DNA from: Candidatus Sulfotelmatobacter sp.
GTDB lineage: Bacteria > Acidobacteriota > Terriglobia > Terriglobales > Acidobacteriaceae
Reading direction: 5' to 3'
DNA: 10,937 nucleotides
Assembly: GCA_030044775.1 (NCBI GenBank)
Contig: JASICF010000444.1
Coordinates: 1-10,937, forward strand
Below, piece by piece: positions 1-5,904 of this stretch (position 1 is the first letter of the stretch; every line of letters starts with the position of its first letter). The notes beneath the pieces are model-generated. The model did not search any database, had not been told where the DNA came from, and saw only the letters and a list, made by a program, of their open reading frames with translations. Position numbers and translations under genes: made by a program.

Positions 1-1
1 A

Positions 2-532
2 GCTGCTGAATGCAACTGGCGGCCGAAGACTCTGGAGCTCTTCCGTGACATCGTGATGCTGGCGCGCGATACCGGTATGCGAAACGAAAAGGAACTATAC
101 CGAATCCGAATCGAGAACATTGGTTGGGATCGTCATGTCGTTTTCGTTCCGGATAGCAAAACCGTCACCGGCATCAGGGAAGTGCCTCTGAGCGATCGAG
201 CACTTGAGATTCTTCGGCGGCGCAGTGGCGATCACCGCGAAGGCTGGGTGTTCCCATCCAAACGCGCAAAGTCGGGGCACCTAACGACGATGGCTGTTAA
301 ATTCCGGCAGGCTCGGGCGAAGGCCGGTTTACCTAAGAACCTGGTGCTCTATTGTGGCAGGCATGACTTTGGCACTCGCGTGCTGAAGAAAACCGGCAAC
401 CTGAAGCTCGTTATGCAGACCATGGGACAGAAGGATGTCAAGACTGCAATGAAGTACCAGCATCCGGAGCTTGAGATCGTTCGCACGGCCCTGAACGAAA
501 CCGCGCCAGGGGCGCCGCAAGCGGGCGCATAG
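2..532 (+). CDS. Tyrosine recombinase / phage-type integrase, C-terminal catalytic part (5' truncated by window)
   Basis: The reading frame is open to the left edge, so the N-terminal DNA-binding part lies outside the window. The protein should cut and rejoin DNA at attachment sites to integrate or excise a mobile element. Visible catalytic landmarks are the box I arginine in a TGMR motif (codon 80-82), the beta-hairpin lysine in PDSKT (158-160), the box II arginine in YCGRH (359-361) and the tyrosine nucleophile in MKYQHPE (455-457). Two usual active-site histidines are replaced: the HxxR histidine is Tyr (350-352) and the GH(S/K)D histidine is Gln (428-430). From memory, a YC(G/A)RH variant is common in acidobacterial integrases, but the Gln looks unusual. 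The gene ends 80 bp from the 3' end of a tRNA-Lys gene, which suggests an element integrated at that tRNA and extending leftwards. The family call is firm; current activity is uncertain. Confidence 0.9.
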   Translation, partial: AAECNWRPKTLELFRDIVMLARDTGMRNEKELYRIRIENIGWDRHVVFVPDSKTVTGIREVPLSDRALEILRRRSGDHREGWVFPSKRAKSGHLTTMAVKFRQARAKAGLPKNLVLYCGRHDFGTRVLKKTGNLKLVMQTMGQKDVKTAMKYQHPELEIVRTALNETAPGAPQAGA

Positions 533-545
533 AGCGATTCCTGGC

Positions 546-567
546 TACGGCACACTTTACGGCACAC
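546..567. repeat. Two 10-bp direct repeats between integrase and tRNA
   Basis: The decamer TACGGCACAC occurs at 546-555 and again at 558-567, a 12-bp period, in the short gap between the integrase stop and the tRNA 3' end. A 5-bp hairpin (ACCTC at 566-570 with GAGGT at 578-582) follows at once. Short direct repeats beside an integrase can be recombinase-binding sites; that role is inference here. Confidence 0.4.
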
Positions 568-612
568 CTCGATTTTTGAGGTTTACGACAACTGGCAAGT
601 GCTTGAAAAGAA

Positions 613-688
<76 letters not shown>

Positions 689-951
689 TTGGAGGGAAAA
701 AACTTCCGAGCGGCAATTTTTGATTGTAACACTGCCGCATGATCGACGGGATTCGATGCACGAGGTTGGGGTGATCGGAAGCGCTTCCTTCAAAGCATCG
801 CCAGGGGGCAATCGGAACTCGGCTGCGTAGCCTTGCACAACAAGATTTATGCAGCGCTTGGCAGCAAGCTTCTTATTGGGCAATTCCTGCACGCTCAGCG
901 CAAAGGGAGTTGGGCCAACCCGATAACATTCCTTGCCACGGAAGAAACAAA
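689..951. other. Intergenic stretch with no supported gene
   Basis: Between the tRNA and the small protein gene on its right I find no reading frame with both a credible start and a recognisable product. The long minus-strand frame crossing this stretch runs into the tRNA and produces the well-known artefact VAQLAEQ from tRNA sequence. The region must hold the tRNA promoter; the best -10 candidate is TACAAT at 723-728 on the minus strand. Confidence 0.5.
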
Positions 952-1302
952 TCAGGACCGTTGCCGGACTTCGGCGGCGAGTCCTGTCGCATGACCTTCG
1001 CTCACGACGGGCCGCCGCGGCGGCAAAGAGCCCGAGCCCGGCTGGGTGCGTCGTTCGATGGTACCGATCACCGGGGCGTCCTCGATTCCGCTGGAGTATG
1101 CCATGGAAACGAACCTTTGCTCCGAACATAAACGGTCGATCACTCCCCGTTGTCCGCGACTGAGAACCGCCATGGGGAGGATTGGAAAATGCCGGAACAT
1201 CCAGAGAAAATATACGCGCTGCAAAAACGAAGGCATGAGATAACGCGGCCCGATCGGCGTCTGCACCTGGACCACACCCTCAGAGAGTTTTTCGATCCAC
1301 AT
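952..1302 (-). CDS. Small conserved-looking protein of unknown function (116 aa)
   Basis: I do not recognise a named family. The ATG at 1302 is chosen because AGGTG sits 8 nt upstream, while the frame further upstream has no such signal and reads as non-protein-like sequence. The protein starts MWIEKLSEGVVQVQTPIGPRY. A hydrophobic, aromatic-rich segment follows at about residues 26-47 (FLQRVYFLWMFRHFPILP), then the motif DAPVIGTIERR. The last 30 or so residues are Pro/Gly/Arg-rich and probably disordered. No signal peptide is evident. From memory, short acidobacterial proteins with this MWIEKL...GPRY...APVIGTIE pattern exist, but that was not checked. It lies 167 bp downstream of the PilZ gene on the same strand and could share its transcript or have its own promoter in that gap. 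Confidence 0.65.
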   Translation of the reverse strand: MWIEKLSEGVVQVQTPIGPRYLMPSFLQRVYFLWMFRHFPILPMAVLSRGQRGVIDRLCSEQRFVSMAYSSGIEDAPVIGTIERRTQPGSGSLPPRRPVVSEGHATGLAAEVRQRS

Positions 1303-1469
1303 TATTGGTTCACCTGAAACACTGAGTTTGGCCAGAGCACGTCTTGGGCCGCAATTATTGCACCAAGGGTGGTACAAAAGGAAGGCCTTTATGTGAAATT
1401 TGTAACAAAAACCCGCGATTTTACCAGCTTGGCCCACCCAACCAGCAGTCGCTCCATTGCCCGAACAGG

Positions 1470-1805
1470 TCAGCCCGGAATTTCCGGCAACGCCTCAATT
1501 CGGTGAATCTCCGCGGCGATGCCGAAATCCTGGCCAACGCGCTCCACCCGGCGCACCTGAGCTTGGCAGCACACCCAGCACTTTTCTCCGGCGGTGAACT
1601 CCGGCGGCAGCATCATGACGAGTTCGACTTCAGCCCCTTCGACCAGAGGAGATTGAGTATAGAGGAACACGCCATGCCTGCTCACATCGCGGGTGTGAGC
1701 GGTGTGGCTGGTCGAGTCCTGAGCTTTGCGAAGGCGAACGTCCAGCCGCTTCACCAGCCTGTTTCGCGAACGGCGCTCAGTCTTCGGAGTTTTCGATTCG
1801 GGCAT
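1470..1805 (-). CDS. PilZ domain protein, putative cyclic di-GMP receptor (111 aa)
   Basis: This is a single-domain PilZ protein, expected to bind cyclic di-GMP and relay it to motility, envelope or polysaccharide functions. The binding signature is visible: RxxxR at residues 16-20 (RLVKR, in an Arg-rich start) and DxSxxG at 40-45 (DVSRHG), followed by beta-strand-like segments typical of the PilZ barrel (VFLYT, AEVELVMML, AQVRRV, GIAAEI). There is no signal peptide or membrane segment, so it should be cytoplasmic. The ATG at 1805 is preferred because AGGTG lies 10 nt upstream. A longer form starting at GTG 1829 is possible but lacks a ribosome site. The gene begins 24 nt after the stop of the beta-barrel gene, so the two are probably co-transcribed. 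Its target cannot be read from the sequence. Confidence 0.85.
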   Translation of the reverse strand: MPESKTPKTERRSRNRLVKRLDVRLRKAQDSTSHTAHTRDVSRHGVFLYTQSPLVEGAEVELVMMLPPEFTAGEKCWVCCQAQVRRVERVGQDFGIAAEIHRIEALPEIPG

Positions 1806-1829
1806 GTTGGGAGCGCACCTTTGTCGCAC

Positions 1830-2426
1830 TCAGAAACGGAAAACGAGCCCTGTGGATGCGCGAATGCTATTGTGCCGGACAGCAAACGAGCCGGTGACAA
1901 TATAGTCCAACGTGCCGCGGCAGCCAAGCCGACGTGTGAGGCGGCAATCTATACCCACACCGAGCAATGCGTTGAAGCCATTATTCGTACTCGATGAGCC
2001 CGCGCTGGACTCGGTGGTGTGCGCCTCCCCGAACATCGCCTCGGCAAATGGCCGGATCGTATGCGTCGCGTAAGATCCGCGAATCCCTGCGTCAAACGTG
2101 TACTGACTGACGCTGCTGGGAACCAGGCATCCCACCGAACCGCAGGCGTTGCCGGGAAGGGCCTGGGAACCGTAAACCCCGCTGACATCGCCGACAAAGC
2201 CGAAGAACGGCAAATACTTTTTCTCTGCCGAGATGTTCCAGCCGTTCAGGTTGGCGTGCGAGCCAGAAAAAAGGTTGTCGGCCAGAAAAGAATAGCCGAC
2301 AAAAACGTTGCTCTGGTTAATGTCTTGCGCCGATGCCACCGCCGTCAGCGCGAGGAATAGACACGCTATCGTGGCAACAGCACCTGAGATTCGCGGCTGT
2401 TGCCGCACTTCCCCACCGTCTTGCAT
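1830..2426 (-). CDS. Outer-membrane beta-barrel protein (198 aa)
   Basis: A small OmpA/OmpW-like barrel protein is likely. The N-terminus has a Sec signal peptide with the hydrophobic core AVATIACLFLALTAVASA (about residues 16-33) and a predicted cut before QD. The mature part shows alternating strands such as NVFVGYSFL, GWNISAEKKYLPFFGFVGDVSGVYG and IRPFAEAMFG, and it ends GLVFRF with the terminal Phe expected of outer-membrane barrels. Four cysteines are present in the mature part (two in CGSVGC, two around RLTRRLGC) and could form disulfides. The ATG at 2426 is chosen because AAGGA lies 8 nt upstream; the longer TTG-start form would begin inside that ribosome site. It is probably first in an operon with the PilZ gene. 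No substrate can be assigned. Confidence 0.8.
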   Translation of the reverse strand: MQDGGEVRQQPRISGAVATIACLFLALTAVASAQDINQSNVFVGYSFLADNLFSGSHANLNGWNISAEKKYLPFFGFVGDVSGVYGSQALPGNACGSVGCLVPSSVSQYTFDAGIRGSYATHTIRPFAEAMFGEAHTTESSAGSSSTNNGFNALLGVGIDCRLTRRLGCRGTLDYIVTGSFAVRHNSIRASTGLVFRF

Positions 2427-2457
2427 CCAACTTCCTTTCAACTCTTATCAAATTGAT

Positions 2458-2469
2458 GTGTTCAAACAC
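2458..2469. promoter_or_regulatory. 12-bp palindrome in divergent intergenic region
   Basis: GTGTT-CA-AACAC is a perfect inverted repeat located 32 bp upstream of the beta-barrel gene start, in the 142-bp gap shared with the divergent plus-strand operon. A regulator-binding site is possible; it may also be chance. Confidence 0.25.
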
Positions 2470-2496
2470 TCTAGCATCCTCGAAAGTCGCGCGGGT

Positions 2497-2525
2497 TTGC
2501 TGACGGGATGTTTTTTCTCTATATT
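2497..2525 (+). promoter_or_regulatory. Candidate sigma-70-type promoter for the 2569-4206 operon
   Basis: A -35-like TTGCTG (2497-2502) is separated by exactly 17 bp from a good -10, TATATT (2520-2525). The implied start of transcription near 2532 would give a leader of about 37 nt before the ATG at 2569. The -35 is only a partial match, so this is a moderate prediction. Confidence 0.45.
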
Positions 2526-2568
2526 CCCGGCGGCATAGGCGTCACGACTTTCACCGAGCAACCCTGAT

Positions 2569-3555
2569 ATGATCGCACTTCTATCTATGCTTTCTCGCAT
2601 TCTCGTAGCTGCCGGGTTGCTACTCCTTTCCAGTGACGCATTGGGGCAGTTAAATATCTCGATCTGTGATTCTGGGATAACGCTCGCGGACTGCGCTGCG
2701 CCATCGAGCGATGGCGGGATGAGCTGGGATGCCGCAAGCACATCCACCGCACCTACACCAGACAGTGAAATCCCGCCTGCGCCCCCTTCGCAGCCTTCGA
2801 TTTCTCTGACTGGTGCAGATCGCGAGCCGTCGAAAGACGAGCCGGAACACTTTCATTGGGGCCGGGCATTGAGAGAATCGTTTACATTTCTTGCAATCGA
2901 GCAGGCCTGGGTTGTGCACACTGACTTTCCGTGGGTCGTCTCAGAAAGGGGCGTTCCCTTCAACCATTACTGGCGCGACTACAAGCAGTCGCTCGAACGC
3001 TGGTGGGAGGTGGGATGGAGCGCCGGCGAAAATCCCATGTATAACTACGTGGGCCATCCCATTCAGGGTGCGATTACCGAATATATCTTTTTTCAGAACG
3101 ATCCCAGGAGCCGGCACCTGGAATTTTCGAAATCAAAAGAATACTGGCTCAGCCGTGTCAAGGCCACGATTTACAACGGCGTGTATAGCACGCAGTGGAG
3201 CATCGGGCCGATCAGCGAGATGACGGTTGAAAAATATGGATCGAACGATCGGCCACCATGGACGGCTACCAACGCTTTTCCATGCAATCCCAAGGTCGAA
3301 CTATGCTACTGGGGTGTTGGGAAGGTCAATCTGGTAATGACGCCCGTGGGCGGGCTGGGGTGGGTCTTGGCTGAAGACTGGATGGATAAGAATATTGTCC
3401 GGAGGGTCGAACGCAAATCTTCCAATCGGCTCCTGGTCGATACTGTCCGCTGCACTTTTAATCCGATTCGTGCCGCGGGCAACATTCTTCACGGCAACCG
3501 GCCGTGGTTTCGTTTTCGCGACGTGCCCGATCCGATTGCAGCACCCCGCCAGTAG
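2569..3555 (+). CDS. Secreted/envelope protein of unknown function, GHPIQGA family (328 aa)
   Basis: The function is unknown. A signal peptide covers about residues 1-26 (core ILVAAGLLLLSS, cut near ALG|Q). A Ser/Pro/Thr-rich, probably flexible linker follows to about residue 92. The rest is a compact domain rich in Trp, Tyr and Phe. Landmarks are NYVGHPIQGA at 159-168, the IGPISEMTVEKYG segment near 212-224, and VMTPVGGLGWVLAEDWMD further on. This pattern resembles DUF3943-type proteins and acidobacterial membrane-associated hypotheticals from memory, without verification. An alternative start is the Met at residue 7, which still gives a full signal peptide; neither start has a strong ribosome site. 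Its stop TAG directly abuts the ATG of the PagL-like gene, so the two are almost certainly co-transcribed, possibly translationally coupled, and may act together at the outer membrane. Confidence 0.75.
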   Translation: MIALLSMLSRILVAAGLLLLSSDALGQLNISICDSGITLADCAAPSSDGGMSWDAASTSTAPTPDSEIPPAPPSQPSISLTGADREPSKDEPEHFHWGRALRESFTFLAIEQAWVVHTDFPWVVSERGVPFNHYWRDYKQSLERWWEVGWSAGENPMYNYVGHPIQGAITEYIFFQNDPRSRHLEFSKSKEYWLSRVKATIYNGVYSTQWSIGPISEMTVEKYGSNDRPPWTATNAFPCNPKVELCYWGVGKVNLVMTPVGGLGWVLAEDWMDKNIVRRVERKSSNRLLVDTVRCTFNPIRAAGNILHGNRPWFRFRDVPDPIAAPRQ

Positions 3556-4206
3556 ATGAGCAATTTTGAACTCATGTCTATCCCTCCGGTCGAAGCGCGG
3601 CGTTTTTCTTTCGGAAAGAATTCCTGTCAAGTATTCGTCTTCCTGATTGTGGCCTGCAGTATCGTGCGCAGCCAAAATCCAGCATCTCGAGTAACGAGTG
3701 AGAACTGGGACTTCAGCGTCTGGATCGCGGGGGAAACCGGCGAAGAGACCAGCAATTCGTTTGCCCAGGCGCAAATTTGGACCGCCGGCTTGTTCGCCGG
3801 ACGGATGCTTACCGATGAAACCGGCAAGGGCTGGGGACGCGGCAAGCTTGAGTACGCGGTTGATTTCGTCCCGGCGTTTGAGACCTACGGCAACCAGCGC
3901 ACGCACGGCATCGGATTCGATCCGGTGATATTGCGCTGGAACTCGGCGCTGCACACGTCGCGCGTTTCACCGTATATCGAATTATCAGGCGGAGGGGTTT
4001 GGACGCCAGTGAACTTGCCGCCGGGTCGTACTTCGAATTTCAACTTTATGGCGAAGGGCGGCGGGGGCCTTTATCTAAGAACGCAGCACAGGCAAGCGCT
4101 TGACCTCGGTTTGCACTGGTCGCACATTTCGAATGCCAACTTGGGCGCGGACAATTACGAGTTCAATGGTATCCAATTGAGCATCGCATACCACTGGTTT
4201 CGATAA
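3556..4206 (+). CDS. PagL-like lipid A 3-O-deacylase (acyloxyacyl hydrolase family, 216 aa)
   Basis: PagL enzymes are outer-membrane barrels that remove the 3-O-linked acyl chain from lipid A. The C-terminus carries the family signature HISNANLGADNYE: the expected catalytic His is residue 190, Ser is 192 and the candidate Glu is 202. In Pseudomonas PagL the catalytic set is His126, Ser128 and Glu140, a +14 spacing for Glu as I recall it; here it is +12, so the loop is slightly shorter. Beta-strand segments such as YIELSGGGVW and GGGGLYLRT precede the signature, and the protein ends IAYHWFR. A signal-like hydrophobic run (VFVFLIVACSIV, about 26-37) follows a rather long N-terminus; the Met at residue 7 is an alternative start. 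The gene begins immediately after the upstream stop codon. The family call is fairly secure; activity is inferred. Confidence 0.8.
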   Translation: MSNFELMSIPPVEARRFSFGKNSCQVFVFLIVACSIVRSQNPASRVTSENWDFSVWIAGETGEETSNSFAQAQIWTAGLFAGRMLTDETGKGWGRGKLEYAVDFVPAFETYGNQRTHGIGFDPVILRWNSALHTSRVSPYIELSGGGVWTPVNLPPGRTSNFNFMAKGGGGLYLRTQHRQALDLGLHWSHISNANLGADNYEFNGIQLSIAYHWFR

Positions 4207-4257
4207 GTGATTGTCGATTTCCCGGCGGCGGCCCCGCGAGGCCACGACCCAATCGAT

Positions 4258-5718
4258 CTAAATGTGCGGCCGTTGCTGACGCACGGCGGGTACAACCAGG
4301 GCCTGCTCCATCGTGGGAACGTTCGTTCCGCGCAGTCTAGCCTCGACATCGTGCAACTTGTCGGTTTGATCGGTCTGATAATAGGCCTGCACGAGCAACT
4401 CAAGCGTGAAGGGGTTGTTCTGATCTTCTTCCAGGTAGCCGATCGCTTCTTCGTATTTCTTCCGATCCATCAGCAGAGTGCCAGCCGCGCCGTTGTAAGA
4501 CCCGAGAATGACTTTATTCCGGCTGCTCGCCGCCATGTCTGCCAGCTTCTTCAAGCAGACATCGGCAAGAGCGCTATTGCCTGCATGTGCGGCGCGAACT
4601 GCGCGAATTCGCAAAATGCGCGAAACTTCGTCCGCTTTATCGCTGAGAGCAATCCTGTGGGTGTGACCTAAAGCTTCTTCGCCCTCCTGAAGATATTTCA
4701 GCGCCGTCGCGTCTTCTGCCTGGTACTGCGCCATTTGGCGGTACGCCTGCGCTTCCTGCAAATCCTGATCTTTGGCGTGGGCAGTTTCGGCGATTTCCTG
4801 GAACGATCGGTCGGCTTCGGCGAAGTTGCCGTCGCGTACCCACGTCATCGCCTTTTGCATTTGATAAGTCAACCGGTCGGCTTCGTTGTGAGCGAAACGG
4901 ATGGCCTTGTCGTACTCGACTCGCGCCTTTTCCTGACTGCCCATTAGGGCATAGGTGTCTCCGAGGCCAACTTGCGAAGTCACAAAATCAGGATCGATTT
5001 GCAGCGCCGCCCGGTAATGCTGAAGCGAGCCATCGAAGTCACCCGCCATTCGCTTCAGTTCGCCATAGGAATCATGTGGATTCGGCTCGCTGGGAAGCAG
5101 GGCAACGTAGCGGTCCATGGCCGCAAACGCTTTGTCAAATTCGCGGTTACGAGCATAGGAATAAGCCAGGTCGTTCAGAGCGGCGGGGAAATCCTGGTCG
5201 ATGGCCAGCGCTTTCTCCATCATTTTCTGTGCCTGATCCGCGCCTTCTTCGCCCATCAGCCAATTGCCCGCCAAATAAAACAAATGCTTGTCTTTGGGAT
5301 ACATCTCCAGCATATCGTTCATGGCAGAAATGCCGCCGAGGGCATCGCCTTCCTGCACTTTCACGATCCAGGAGACCATCAACTGCTCGCCCGGAGTCAA
5401 CTTCGGAGCCAATTCCTTTGCCTTCTCGCGCGCCGCGCTGACTTCTTTGGGATCGCTGCCGTTGAAGGCGATCCAGGCCCACGCCAAAGCCAGGTTGGGA
5501 TCGGCTTTTACGGCTGCGCGCCAGTCGTCATTACAGCGCTCCAGATAGAGGTTCTCGTAATCCTGCATTCCCTTCTCATACAACGCAAGAGCCTGCGGCG
5601 ACGAAGTGGTCACCGGTAATGAGGTGCTGGCGCCCTCTTTCAGATGATGGGCAAAAGCAGGCACGATGACACACACGCAGAGCGCGAAAACGACAACGGC
5701 GTAAATGGAACGGCGCAT
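4258..5718 (-). CDS. Secreted tetratricopeptide-repeat protein (486 aa)
   Basis: This is a TPR scaffold protein with no visible enzyme domain. A signal peptide is clear (MRRSIYAVVVFALCVCVIVPAFA, cut before HH), so it should act in the periplasm or at the outer membrane. TPR-like helical pairs run through most of the chain, for example ALALYEKGMQDYENLYLERCNDDWRAAVKADP, QKMMEKALAIDQDFPAALNDLAYSYA, SLQHYRAALQIDPDFVTSQVGLGDTYA and KARVEYDKAIRFA, with weaker repeats towards the C-terminus (CLKKLADMAAS, KYEEAIGYLEE). It ends in a short basic tail (VRQQRPHI). The ATG at 5718 is chosen because GGAG lies 8 nt upstream and the signal peptide starts there; a longer frame to 5796 has no support. It converges with the PagL-like gene and is insulated from the upstream receptor gene by a terminator. 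Its partner is unknown. Confidence 0.88.
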   Translation of the reverse strand: MRRSIYAVVVFALCVCVIVPAFAHHLKEGASTSLPVTTSSPQALALYEKGMQDYENLYLERCNDDWRAAVKADPNLALAWAWIAFNGSDPKEVSAAREKAKELAPKLTPGEQLMVSWIVKVQEGDALGGISAMNDMLEMYPKDKHLFYLAGNWLMGEEGADQAQKMMEKALAIDQDFPAALNDLAYSYARNREFDKAFAAMDRYVALLPSEPNPHDSYGELKRMAGDFDGSLQHYRAALQIDPDFVTSQVGLGDTYALMGSQEKARVEYDKAIRFAHNEADRLTYQMQKAMTWVRDGNFAEADRSFQEIAETAHAKDQDLQEAQAYRQMAQYQAEDATALKYLQEGEEALGHTHRIALSDKADEVSRILRIRAVRAAHAGNSALADVCLKKLADMAASSRNKVILGSYNGAAGTLLMDRKKYEEAIGYLEEDQNNPFTLELLVQAYYQTDQTDKLHDVEARLRGTNVPTMEQALVVPAVRQQRPHI

Positions 5719-5730
5719 CGAGGTCTCCGG

Positions 5731-5741
5731 ATTACAGTAAT
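5731..5741. promoter_or_regulatory. 11-bp palindrome upstream of TPR gene
   Basis: ATTAC-A-GTAAT is a perfect inverted repeat 13-23 bp upstream of the TPR start codon. On the minus strand it contains TGTAAT, a possible -10, and related TTACT(G) copies occur further upstream. It could be a promoter element or operator; no matching -35 was found. Confidence 0.25.
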
Positions 5742-5854
5742 TTCTCTTTTGGAGGGAGGATGACCAGTGCAGAGTAACATCGCAGTAATCAACCACGCAG
5801 GTGACGGAAGACGTACGACGAGAGGGCAGTCAAAAGAAATTGCCGTCCAATGGA

Positions 5855-5890
5855 TAAAAAGCCCTGACCGCAGCGGTCAGGGCCTTTTTA
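5855..5890. terminator. Bidirectional intrinsic terminator
   Basis: A perfect inverted repeat (GCCCTGACCGC at 5861-5871 and its complement at 5873-5883) forms a very strong GC-rich hairpin. It is flanked by AAAAA (5856-5860) and TTTTT (5885-5889), so it has a U-tract in either direction. On the minus strand it lies just after the stop of the large TonB-dependent receptor gene, which it should terminate, separating that gene from the TPR gene. Confidence 0.93.
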
Positions 5891-5904
5891 TTGATTGGCA
5901 GGGG

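Noticed and set aside
1344..1997. Plus-strand ORF of 217 codons
   Set aside because: It lies antisense over the PilZ gene and the end of the beta-barrel gene, both of which have signatures and ribosome sites; its own translation shows no domain pattern.
4207..4257. Possible terminator between the convergent PagL-like and TPR genes
   Set aside because: Only imperfect complementary segments without a T-tract could be found, so no terminator is called.
4972..5619. Plus-strand ORF of 215 codons
   Set aside because: It is antisense to the TPR gene, whose repeats and signal peptide make it the real coding strand.
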